Below, one piece after another: positions 55,155-64,000 of a stretch of 64,000 bases of DNA. The DNA comes from Thereva unica (Eukaryota > Arthropoda > Insecta > Diptera > Therevidae): contig CATLJY010000897.1 in assembly GCA_949987705.1 (NCBI GenBank), forward strand, positions 1 to 64,000, written 5' to 3'. Numbering within the stretch: position 1 is the stretch's first letter; every line of letters starts with the position of its first letter. A program made the translations under genes and the position numbers. Under the pieces are notes generated by a model, which was not told where the DNA came from, did no database searches, and saw only the letters and a list, made by a program, of their open reading frames with translations.

Positions 55155-55165
55155 TCCACTTCCAT
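51512..55165 (-). CDS. LINE ORF2: endonuclease, reverse transcriptase, RNase H, 1217 aa, uninterrupted
   Basis: The endonuclease (about residues 8-225) shows CQLNLHHSRAA, the Glu in ALIQEPWIYKG, VGCDANAHNTVWGS and MSDHRAISFE. The reverse transcriptase (about 480-770) shows KVVFLPKPGKKD, HAYQAGRSTETALH, motif-A VIMDIEGAFDKI, CPQGGVLSPLLWN and catalytic YADD at 674-677. RNase H (about 935-1070) shows Asp in IFTDGSKIDG, Glu in VYQAEMLALL, Asp in ALDNQAVIK, and RGHTGIDGNEKADNLAK. A C-terminal CRMCLEEPETATHIVCHC is CCHC-like. No stop interrupts it. The first ATG, at 55163-55165, lies in the TSD, so residues MEV and part of the fourth codon come from flanking DNA; element-derived sequence starts near FRQLKV. 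All visible catalytic residues are present. Without ORF1 and a promoter of its own, it is probably not autonomous. Confidence 0.92.
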   Translation of the reverse strand: MEVEFRQLKVCQLNLHHSRAASAMMTRGFGEMKLDIALIQEPWIYKGRIRGLSGGFDTLYVPNANERVRTCVLVKHGVQAVLLPHLCTPDLTAVRVGTGSGAFILASAYLPYDSPDPPPTRELEILVITCGEKGTGLIVGCDANAHNTVWGSTNDNHRGEALLEFVECNNLVIANRGIEPTFVDARRREVIDITLCSNRMLTRLTNWKVMDRTTMSDHRAISFEIEYGTPGRGDGIRTTRIPRNTDTSRYTEMLRRNLGERVPRAPKTTREAESQLHVLQTAIENAFRVACPLTSVDDHDPTPWWCRELEKLKKEVRKAFNQAMRCNDPVAWENYKAKKREMKQTLRRRKRESWRNFCSSMESISEASRLQKMISRDPVSKVGLVRDPSGRMTETLEETNKILMEVHFPGSYVSGKSWTIRNRMATRMNREEANGVVTEEGVRRAIDTFSPFKTSGRDGIFPALLQWGKDVIAPRLRGIFVTCLATGYIPAAWRETKVVFLPKPGKKDYTEAKSSRPVSLTSFLLKTMERVVADHLESTMLRRHPLSRSQHAYQAGRSTETALHQLVRVAEGELYTGGIAMAVIMDIEGAFDKIQFNKLKDALVRREVSPMIVRWVDSMLKNRAVRIQTGDSRLRGRVSKGCPQGGVLSPLLWNITVDTLLRRLEEMGVHTVGYADDVAIVARGKFMSTTADITRNALQVVEQWCTEQGLTINANKTDAIIFTRKIKDLDFQPLMLFGSRIKVSGMVKYLGVYLDSRLTWKYHVEEKIKKATRVLHQCRRVCGLRWGISPRLAYWTYTMMVRPIITYASVVWWTKATQKTVKRHLDKVQRMACVGVSGAFRTTPVAALEALLGLLPLDLQVMKTAAASAIRMRRDAAWQASGTLYGHMKILDRIKGIRELMMPMEGITKMRVTERYHKTLIGNGTLPEGRPEDIYIFTDGSKIDGRAGAGVFSEDLNLTCSLALGNYTSVYQAEMLALLHALDHINEGQVQGRSILIALDNQAVIKRMNQTEINASLALECVQKLNRCAQQNNVTLAWVRGHTGIDGNEKADNLAKQGSTSEFWGPEPYSAIGRGLVRNYIEKWVAEEHRRRWDAMTTCRQAKMVLTLPITAARRRILHMQRRTLRWLVALITGHGCFRYHLKRMGILEDDTCRMCLEEPETATHIVCHCPAVARKRDAITGLQWMEDMRQTPFNQLLAITRGVEVREQWDNPLQPQ

Positions 55166-55169
55166 ATTA
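55155..55169. repeat. TSD of the minus-strand LINE, copy next to its 5' end
   Basis: tccacttccatatta, identical to 51422-51436. It contains cat, the reverse complement of the ORF's ATG. Confidence 0.88.
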
Positions 55170-55199
55170 CTTATTGCAACAATTCTTAACTTTTAAAAG

Positions 55200-57540
55200 T
55201 CAACACAGGCAATAACAGTTTCCTTTGAAAGTTTTGCTAAAATAATGCGAAACTTTAATTTTTATTCCCACAAAAGTTCCGAGCCAGAGCTGCCCCTTCA
55301 CTGGGAGCATAAAAATCATAATTTTATGTGACAGCGGGAATATTTCTTTTAAAACGCAATTGCCCGGAAACCGACCAATAATGGAAACTAACAATAAAAT
55401 AAGGATAAAGCACGGACACAACAAAGGCCTGAATAATTCCGACCCATGCCCGCCCGGCGCTGGTCCTCCTTGAAGCGTGTAATTGGATTTTGTAATTAAA
55501 AGTATGGTCCATGTCTGCTGGTGCATTGTTGTTGATGATAGTGTTTTTGCCCGAGCACTGTTGAAAAGTGTTATCCGAGCTTGTAACTGTAGTGCAATAA
55601 ACGGGATGACAATGGCGCGCTATAGAATTACAGTAGTGAAAAAGTAGCTCGTTATTATTTTCCCCAAAGGATACTTGTTTCATGCAGATGATGTTTTGAT
55701 GTTGCGAAACTTCTCCCAACTCCGGATCCATGCGAAGGAAGCCCTCTCGGCGGCGTGCAGGTACTGTGTACTGTGTGTGTGTGCTGGGAGGCGCTTCACT
55801 ATTTTGAGTTTTCTACGAAAGTTGGCAAGCATAAAGGATGGAAATTCAATTGGATCTCTTGAAATGCTCAAATTAACCAGTTATCTGGCAAACAGCATCC
55901 ACACTTGAACATATCTAACGAGTGCTTGTTAGGATTACGCAAACTGAGAACTACCTTGAGAGCTCCATGTCTTGCTGGAACGACTTGCTCATGCCAGGGC
56001 CTTTGGTAAATTTAAGAACAGGCTGAAAGGCTGAACAAACACCATCAAATGATAGGATTTCAGCTGCATATCACATCAGTACCTTCGATTCCACCCACAA
56101 CCCCCTACCTGTATATCCCAACATTTTATTTAATAAAGCTCGTGAGTTTTTCTCAAGGCTAAAAGGTCCTGTAGCCCTTATATTTATGTAATCTCGACTT
56201 CCATGTTTTATGGTTTCACCAAGCCCGAAAAATGAGTGGAATCTAATTAATTCACTGGAGGAGAAGTTCTATCGTGTAGCCAAGGATACACCCTCAAAGA
56301 AAGTCAACACTTTCCGGCCTTTAGGCTTCGGGGATAATTATTGATTGCAGCGTTGTTGAAGGAGACTCGAAGGATGCGCTCAAAGTTGTTGCTTCGCTAA
56401 AAAGGGACGCTGAGGGTTAGCGATAGTAAATCAACATTTTATTACCGGCAACTGAAAATTTCATGCGAACCCTTCGTCTGAGTATACACCTGCGGCTACG
56501 ATCTTTAACTTTCGGTTGAAAGCACAACCGACCGGAGTTGCTCCTTAATGCGGTATAATATCGCTGCGGCGTATATTTTTGGGAAGGCTTCAAGCAAGCC
56601 CTTTCATGTATCTAGGCACTGCGTCAGCACTGAGTTTAAATAAATACGGATTGTTTTCGGTTTTCATTCTTAACAAGGGTATATTGTGAAAATATTGCTT
56701 TTAGAAACTGTTTAAGTAAATACAGCTGGAAACTATTAAAACTTAAGAGAAATCCTGTATCATGGTATAAATTTCATCATGGTGCATGCACATTTAGAGA
56801 AAAACCCAAAATAAGAAAATCACCCTTTTTGAAGCATTGATAATAATTCTTCGTAGGATATGGTATTAGGCGGGTAAGAAGCAATTTTATTATCACTACA
56901 AAGACAAATCCTAGCTGCAAGAATTGTTAAAGCTCTTCTGTAGTTTTTAACTGAATAACTGAACCAAAGTAATTTTCACATGCTTCTTTTGAAACCAACT
57001 TAATTCCATTAAGAGAGCTTTGTAGAGATCGAACAAGTGGTTGTCAAAGGTATCAGAACTTCCCAAACAAACTTCCATTTTTTGACAAGTCATCACAGAA
57101 GACTGGCGGTTTTGTCCGCTCACCATTCCTAGTCCACATCCTTTCACGCTGTCCATATCCTTTCCCGCCGATTGTTGCTTGAGACCAATTTTCTATCACT
57201 GACCTTTCAGATATTCGATTGTATCCCAGCATCGTAGATGTTATTGGTTCTATCATTCACTCGTCCGCGATCCCCAGGGAACAGTAATACTTCCTGCTCT
57301 TTCTTGATTATTATAACTGTTCTATTCTCAGTCCCAGCTTTGCCGATCACCCGAAGTAACGTAAACGCTCTACTATCTCACGTTAATGTCATACCTGAAA
57401 AACCAGCTTAGACTAGTCGGATCATTCTTTCCCTTTTTCAGCAACATTACAGAAATGGTTTTCGTTCCTAAACAGAAAAACTCGACTGCTGATCGATCGT
57501 CATTTCCCTAGCATTCCCCTCAGTCCTCATATCTTCTTCT
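55200..57540. other. No recognised gene or element
   Basis: Short ORFs only. No motif, paired repeat or RNA gene was found. Confidence 0.45.
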
Positions 57541-57544
57541 TATT

Positions 57545-58480
57545 CCTCTTTTATCCCTCGTGGGACATACGGCGGAAGCAGTTGCTCTCTAGCGGACTCT
57601 GTTTTGTGCGACAGATCTTAGCTCCGACCAAAATCTTCCAGATATTGCGGCCTCTAATAATAGGGCTCCCCTACACGTTGTTCTAGGTTTTCCGACCCCT
57701 CGGAATCCAGTAATCCAGTCAAGGACCTGTTTGGCTAGATTCTCGTTTTCGCGTCGCAAGGTGTGGCCAATCCAATTCCATTCCCTTCGCCTGATTTGAC
57801 CGTCTATCCTTTCTTGGCCGGCACGGCACCATAGTCTTCATTAGGAATTATATCTTGCACCCTGTTATGAACTGGGAGGCTTTCTATGTGTCGCAACCAA
57901 ACAAAAGGACTGCCTTAACGTTGGAGTTGAACAGCCGCAATTTGGTGTTAATTGAGATCTCCGTTGATCTACATATACGAGACAGACATGCATATGCACT
58001 TCGTGCTTTATTTGTTATGGAAGCCGTCAGCTTTTGCGCAGCCATTTTCTGTAAGAATATTACCGAGATAACAAGGGTGAGCTCAACGTTACGGTTATTC
58101 AGCGCTGTCCGTCCAAGGGTGCTTGTATTTATCCTCATTTCTTTGGTTTTATTCGGATTTAGCCTTAAGCCTGCTGGACCACTTTCTGTTGCGAAATCGT
58201 TTAACATGTTTTTGAGGACCTAATGTCTGTGGGCTAGCAAACAGATACAATCCGCGTAGTCGAGATCATTAAGGCAATCTAGCAATCGCCACTGTATGTC
58301 GTCTGCTCTACTATCTAAAGCGCTTGCAAGTACGTCGTTTATTACTAGAAAAAATAGTATTGGGTAAGTAGGCATCCTTATCGTACTCCTGAACTCACCT
58401 CAAAGCTGTCGGACAATTTTTCATTGGGAAGAACTTGAAATTGTTGTATAGGACTTCATCTTTGGAGTTGCTCCTCGTAA
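57545..58480 (-). pseudogene. RTE-like LINE reverse transcriptase C-terminal half, decayed
   Basis: On the minus strand, from 58440 downward: SDSFEVSSGVR then GCLL (motif B), LDYADCICLL with the catalytic box near 58240 carrying Cys where the second Asp is expected (from ADD to ADC), NDFATESGPAGLRLNPNKTK at 58160-58207, KARSAYACLSRICRSTEISI, and FNSNVKAVLLFGC (about 57890-57930). After frame changes the stretch gives WNWIGHTLRRENENLAKQVL near 57770 and finishes with TASAVCPTRDKRG near 57560. The motif set fits RTE. Stops and the altered box show that it is dead. A scrap of the same family is at 29150-29330. Confidence 0.82.
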
Positions 58481-59270
58481 CTGCACAGCAACCTTCCATT
58501 CACCCTCTTTATGGTGTGCTTTTTAGTGGGTAGAATGCTTTCCCGAGAGCGGTTCAGTTATTTGGTACAGCACCTTACCGTTGCCCTTGTTTACCGCTTT
58601 TTCGGCGAGCTTGGTTATCTGCCACCTTTTATCACGCCGTACGCTTCTTTCGTTCAAGTTGATGGCATTTGTCCGGGTCGCTTTCAAAGTTCAAGTTATT
58701 TTTTATGGCCCTACTGCGTTCTTTTTTTTCCCCAGGTTGGATCCAAAATCCAGTGTTCCTGGTTTGTTTGGACATAACCAATGCTTGTTTGCCCTGCTGT
58801 TATAATAGCGCCCTTTGTAGTACTTTACAGATTTTCAATATTAATAAGTTGCTACTACCAAATACATACTCCAGAATAGTGATCTATATGATTTCTCGTT
58901 CTAGCATTGGGCGATATCCAGGTCTCTTTGTGTATCTTCTTGTGACAAAAGTGAATTCCCGATACAATGAGTTGTTGCGACTTACAGAAATAAACGAAAA
59001 GCTAACCGCTGCTGTTAATGACCTGACCTCCTTGGAATAGAGCGAAGAACCTTATTCAATTGCATATAAATCGTCCTTAATGTCGTCATCTGCGTCTGGT
59101 AAGGACTTCATCTAGCCGTCCATTAGCAACAGTGTTCTTATATTCCATTATCCGATTAGTGTCGTGGCTCAAAAAGCAAACGTCGTCGTCTTGTTTTTCA
59201 TCCGGCGACGAAGGATTGTTTGCCGATTCGTAAAAAAAATTTTCATTTTCTTTAACTCGTAGTTAACCAC

Positions 59271-59387
59271 GGTGCGTTCAAAAATCTCCATGGTTAAACA
59301 AAAACTTTCGTGGTTAAGTGAAGTGATGCAGGATAACCACAGCATATCTCGTGGTTTTCCATACTAAGGTTTTTAAACGTGCTCCAG
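59271..59387. mobile_element. Possible short MITE
   Basis: ggtgcgttcaaaaatctcc on the left and gtttttaaacgtgctcc on the right are imperfect inverses, about 115 bp apart. tggttaa and its inverse ttaacca also occur inside. No clear target duplication. Confidence 0.4.
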
Positions 59388-59502
59388 ATCGTCTACTCAC
59401 AACCCGCTCTAAAGTACCTGGATGAGATGATGGATCGGAAGCTAAATTTTAATGTGGCCTTTAAGGAGCTCTTGAATGGAAGACACATAGAGGAAATACA
59501 TA

Positions 59503-59550
59503 CCTCCATAGCTTCAAGCGTGATGACTCACGGATGTACCCGTCATGCCA
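59503..59550. repeat. 48-bp direct repeat, left of the gap
   Basis: Starts cctccatagcttcaagcg, ends cgtcatgcca; matches 59817-59864 with three substitutions. Confidence 0.85.
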
Positions 59551-59616
59551 TATGGGTGTTTCTCACCAAAGTGGTAAAATCGCTGTCCTTGGCAAATATT
59601 ACGTAAACTATGGCGA

Positions 59617-59816
59617 NNNNNNNNNNNNNNNNNNNNNNNNNNNNNNNNNNNNNNNNNNNNNNNNNNNNNNNNNNNNNNNNNNNNNNNNNNNNNNNNNNNN
59701 NNNNNNNNNNNNNNNNNNNNNNNNNNNNNNNNNNNNNNNNNNNNNNNNNNNNNNNNNNNNNNNNNNNNNNNNNNNNNNNNNNNNNNNNNNNNNNNNNNNN
59801 NNNNNNNNNNNNNNNN
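59617..59816. other. Assembly gap of 200 N
   Basis: Exactly 200 undetermined bases, a conventional placeholder length. Translations reading through it are meaningless. Confidence 0.99.
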
Positions 59817-59864
59817 CCTCCATAGGTTCAGGCGTGATGACTCACGGATGTGCCCGTCATGCCA
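59817..59864. repeat. 48-bp direct repeat, first bases after the gap
   Basis: Starts cctccataggttcaggcg; it begins at the very first base after the gap and copies 59503-59550. Confidence 0.85.
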
Positions 59865-60252
59865 AGATATGCAGAAACACACAGAGCCCATCGGTAGAAC
59901 TGGAAGCAATGGTCGAGACCCCGCTTACTCCGGAAAACACTCAAAAAGCATTATGCATTCGGAGGATATGTCAACCAAAGTGTAAGCAACGCTGAAGGCC
60001 ATTTAAAATAAGTCGAGGCAGAAAGAAACCGAAAAAATAGGGAAATGCGAAGAAATGCCAGGAGTATAATCAAATAGATAAAAGCTAATCCTTCTCCGTG
60101 GGAAATGCTGAAAAGCCAGATCTGCGCCGGGGGGGAAGAATCCTTTACCTTAATCCGCCCGGTTTTATGGTATGAGTGTAAAGCTTGGATATTGACAAAG
60201 CAAATATAGTCCGGGCGCTGGAGCATTTCCAGTGGTTTTGGCGTTATGTAAC

Positions 60253-60455
60253 AAATTCGCTCGAAAAAGGACTCAGTTTCTATTGCACCAATTTAGCTGT
60301 TTTTTTTTAAATTTGTTTAGCCAATCTCAGCTAGTAACAACAAAAATATTCAAACAAAATTCGGTAATTTTTCTAATTTGTTTAAGAAATTATATTTAAC
60401 AATATTTTATTGAAAGTTGTGCTCAATAGAAACTGAGTCCTTTTCGAGCGAATTT
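60253..60455. mobile_element. Hairpin MITE, 203 bp
   Basis: Arms 60253-60285 and 60424-60455 are inverses apart from one missing base; they start aaattcgctcg and contain ggactcagtttctattg. Flanks gtaac and gaaac differ by one base and could be a worn 5-bp duplication. Confidence 0.72.
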
Positions 60456-61797
60456 GAAACGCGCCTAGCATTCCTGGCGTCGCCGAGTTAGCAATTTTTC
60501 TGGAAAAAACGCCTTAGTTGCAGTTTTTTGCCAAAAATCTTAAAAAAATTAAAAACCATAAAAAAAATGTAAAAACCAGAATTTTAATGATTGGATATTG
60601 TAAAGAGAGTCTTAGAGCATACGTAAAAAAATCAGGACCAACATGGGAGATTTTCTTTTGGCGCAGGAACAAATTTAACTTTTTAAATTCACTTAATTGC
60701 AAAATGCATTAAGCAAAAACTATTTGACCGACAGTGATCGAGTTTTGGATATAAGTTAAACATGCTTTTAACTATCTAATTCCAAAATTAAATTGGAAGA
60801 TAATGGTCTCTCCTTTCCTTGTGCTAACTTTAAAGTGAGGTACTTTTTTTCGCGGTTTTCGGCTATTTTGCAAAGCAAAAATACAAATTTCAAAAATCCA
60901 CCTTAGGGTAAGTTTTAGCAAATCCAATAACGAACAAAACATGCTCAACAAATTTTTCGTCTAGAAGCCTTCGTTAAGAGATATTTAACAAGAAAGGTAA
61001 AAAAACAGGGAATTTTTTTGTGAATTTTTCAGTTTTTGGGCTACCACAAATTTTCCTGGGAGTTTCATGCTCCCCGTAGATATTGTTAGGGATGTCATTT
61101 CTGACCGATTCCACCAAAAAAATCCGTTACATCGCGCCAAAACCAAAAGTTATAGGTTTCACTGCTCTAGCGCCTGGACTAATAGACTAGCAGCTCAAAG
61201 CATTCTCCCAGTAGGGAATTTACGAATTCATGGAATTGGAATTCAGTACATCTTTGCAGACATTGGAAGCAATGCGAATCGATGGATATTGGAAGGAACG
61301 ATATTTCAAGGTGTCATGCATAGGGAACATACAACATTTTTCAGTTTGTTCATTATTGAGGAAAAATGCTGAAGCCTCTAGTAAAATAGGATGATGTAAT
61401 AATTATCTGCCTTTGGTCGTCTCTCTCCCACTAGTATATTGATTATGTCATATAGAAAGGAACTAATAGTACAGTCAATGTGTCGTTAAAAAAGACTGTT
61501 TGTTGAAAAAATTGCATCGGGGTTTTTTTTCATAAACCGTTAGGGGGTCATGAAAAAAGCTTAAACCCTGAAAATTTTTTAAATAAGTCGTTTCCATGGG
61601 AAATTTAATTTTCTAAAAAAAATTTCATATAAAGAATATTGGCATTTAGCTTCGTTTTCGAGATATATTGCAAAAACAAAAAAGGGTCCATTTTGACCCC
61701 TATTTCCAATTTCCACCCAATGTAATAGCACTCCGCGTTTTTTCTTCTTGAATGACCCATTGTACGATTCCTGCAATAAAATCCCGTGAACGTCTTA

Positions 61798-62351
61798 AGC
61801 CCTGACCTAATATTCCGTACCGTACCGTAACCGTAAGTACCGTAACCTACGAACATAAGTGTTCATATGGCACCGACCTAAATTGACTTAATAAACTTGC
61901 CGAATGTTCGTTAAATTCTCGAATGGTCCGTAATGGTGCCGTAAGAATGGCACGAAACCTTAGCATCCGTTAGCTATTTAAAAAACTTGTTCACATTTTA
62001 ACAATTTTTTTAAAAATTGGAGCAGTAAATGACTTGAAATATTATAATTGTCCTGAATCCAATTTTTTGATTTTTAGAAATGTTACACGGTAATATCCGT
62101 GGATGTTTCTCATTTTATTTATTGCGCGATTTTTATTCCTTCTTTTCCTCTGATCACTTCTAATCTGTTTGTAATGCTTCCACAGCTTAAATAATGCAAA
62201 TAAATCTCTTAAATGTTTTTTTATGCTATCCATTTTGCACTTGTCACTTGCCACTTTACGTTTTCATTTAGGGCATCTGTCAAAATGCCGTAACTGAGCT
62301 CAGATTCGTTCAATTTTGTTACGGTACGGTACGGAATATTAGGTCCAGGCT
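61798..62351. mobile_element. Harbinger-type MITE, 554 bp, TSD TTA
   Basis: Tips agccctgacctaatattccg (left) and the inverse of agcctggacctaatattccg (right), continuing through a ccgtaccgtaac block. TTA flanks both ends (61795-61797 and 62352-62354), a TWA duplication. The minus-strand frame at 62042-62254 has a short stretch, NKNRAINKMRNIHGYY, loosely like the start of a Harbinger transposase, but too weak to call. Confidence 0.78.
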
Positions 62352-62359
62352 TTAGTTCC

Positions 62360-64000
62360 TTAATGCGCTATTTTTTTAAGACATAATCAATAGACTACAC
62401 CCTCTTCTTTTTAAAACTGGTTTTTGGAAGGGATGGTAAAGCAAAGGGTAGCTCTTATGCCTTGATATTGGAATGAATTGCATTGCAAAAGATGGCCGTT
62501 ATGTCTTCGGCCCTAGGACATCGTAATGTTAAAAGAAGGGATGATTCGATCTATAAAGTAGACATACTTATAGGAAAGTGTACAGAATCGACTCTGGAAG
62601 ACTTCCATTACTTCCCTACTTCCCTACTGGGCTATATGTAAATTCTTATAAGGATTCTTGGTCATGTGGGGGTGACCAACACGGAAGAATGTTACCTCGG
62701 CTTCTCAATAATAGACCAAAGGGATAGGAAAGCGGAGGACGAGAAATAATTGGACAAATGGCGAACTAGAAGATATACGAATATTTCGGATCAAGCAAAA
62801 ATATGAACACTTCAAGAGGCAGAAGAAGATTGATTGGATGGAAGGTCTCAATGCAATTACGAATAGGTGACCTCCCTTCGGCAATATTCGAAACTACCAA
62901 AAAGAGAATGCCATTAGCGAAAATACTTCCTCGTGCTCAGCAGTTAAATAAAATGTACTAATTGCTAATTAAGCAAATTGAAAACATTAAAACCTTTTAG
63001 TTTCAACTTTAAAAAAAAACTCAGACATGTCAATAACAACTAAAATGCGTGACTGAGTCAATTACGGAATGAATTGGATGCTCTCACTCCGTGCTGTCTC
63101 CTAACTTAAGCTGGGGCTCATTAGGCCCCGGCCAGGCGACCGTTCAGCTCCAAACTACCACAATCTTGAATTATTCTGTAGGTGGAATTAAATTCAATTA
63201 AGTGGGCAATCTGTTTGCACAATTTTTGTTCTCAGGGTCCTGTTATTAAGGGAAAATTTGATTGAACTAATTAAAGCCGAGCCCGTATCTAGTGCCGTTG
63301 GTCGACGTAGTAAAAGTCACTTCTCCTTTATAGCATTTCCATTAGGTTAAAAGCTTTTCCGGTTCCTTTTAAATGCGCACTTATTCAGGACGACTTGCGT
63401 TCACAGGACACCGAAAACCAGCCATGAGCCACCAGTTCTAGGATAATGAAGCAGTATTGAGCCTGGTGTGCATTAAATATGCTGGACTGGTGCTGCCGGG
63501 GGCAGCTTGCGTGAAGGATGGCTATAAATTGCATTATGGGAGCCGGGGACAGCCAGCGCGCTATATTATGACACTAATGAAACAAAACATTTAGTCCGCC
63601 CTGTCTTAATGCCTGAACTCTAAAGAACACTTTGTGCTGCTTAATGAAATAATTAGATAAAATCCATGCTTTATGAGGCGTTCAAGTTATGGATTGGATT
63701 GCCTATGTGTGAAGCTGCCGAAGCGAACTATAGTGGGTGGCGAGGGGGATACTTTATTTAATTCATTACAATCAACGATAAAATGATTTCTACGAAAATC
63801 ACGAAATTTTTATTACAGACACTTTTTGTGCTGCACTAATTTGCCCGCCCTGTTAGGGAGTTTCTATAGAGAAATGTCCGAAAAGTACTTTGGGTGAACA
63901 ACATGAAAGTGGAATTCCTTGAGCACTGCCGGAATAGAAAACGACGCTCATTTGTATGGTGTCAAAATGATAGATTATTTTGCCTTGTTCTGCTTAAGAA
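62360..64000. other. No recognised gene or element
   Basis: Short ORFs only. The last kilobase looks like unique non-coding DNA. Confidence 0.45.

Noticed and set aside
59514..59995. ORFs reading through the gap
   Set aside because: Most of their codons are N; they are artefacts.
62042..62254. 70-aa minus-strand ORF as a Harbinger transposase remnant
   Set aside because: Only a loose resemblance over about 16 residues; kept as a remark under the MITE.
62450..62930. Possible LINE-derived segment
   Set aside because: Some frames look coding by composition, but no reverse transcriptase motif could be found.
1..64000. CRISPR array, operon or bacterial gene cluster
   Set aside because: No short regularly spaced repeats and no prokaryotic gene organisation; all content is eukaryotic transposon type.

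Overview
This 64 kb window is eukaryotic, very probably from an insect and possibly a fly. It is AT-rich and built almost entirely of transposable elements: a THAP-type P-element transposase gene, Jockey, CR1-like, RTE-like and RNase H-bearing LINEs, BEL/Pao and LTR remnants, a Transib-type element, and several small elements with 3-bp TWA-type target duplications. I found no convincing host protein-coding gene, rRNA, true tRNA or CRISPR array. A 200-base N gap lies at 59617-59816. The species call is an inference from the element mix only.

Layout. 1-4448: a P-superfamily DNA transposon with an intact 910-aa transposase (minus strand) between inverted repeats of about 200 bp; the left edge is cut by the window. 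6183-7105: a hAT-like MITE fragment, then a decayed BEL/Pao integrase. 7119-14746: a 5'-truncated RNase H-bearing LINE flanked by a 13-bp target site duplication (TSD). It is interrupted by a complete Jockey-type LINE (9120-13702) with its own 12-bp TSD and nearly intact ORFs. 16465-18697: two decayed LINE fragments. 18698-19401: a repeat containing a 146-bp tandem array. 24596-25972: a Transib-type element with TSD CGCCG. 25990-26194: a hAT-like MITE. 26455-28978: a 2.5 kb element with inverted repeats of about 480 bp, hosting a TAA-flanked MITE. 29150-29461: RTE and MITE scraps. 32310-33110 and 48895-50420: an unclassified repeat family; the latter copy is split by an internally deleted LTR element (TSD GTCCC). 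33435-34180: a LINE ORF1 remnant. 36702-38837: four MITE or foldback elements. 39930-41340: an RTE-like LINE remnant split by a 702-bp Harbinger element that still carries part of its transposase. 43401-46007: a CR1-like LINE whose poly-A begins inside ORF2. 47301-48768: two further MITEs. 51437-55154: a LINE with one uninterrupted 1217-aa EN-RT-RNase H ORF whose start codon lies in the TSD. 57545-58480: an RTE pseudogene. 60253-60455 and 61798-62351: two MITEs.

Relations. These genes do not form a pathway; the window is a stratified record of insertions. Relative ages can be read from the nesting: RNase H LINE, then Jockey; RTE remnant, then Harbinger; unknown repeat, then LTR element; long-TIR element, then small MITE. 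Open reading frames that could still encode whole or nearly whole proteins are the P-type transposase, Jockey ORF1 and ORF2, and the ORF2 at 51512-55165. The stretches between elements (4449-6180, 14760-16460, 19470-24590, 29480-32300, 35000-36700, 41400-43390, 55200-57540, 62360-64000) show no gene I can support and look like intergenic or intronic DNA.
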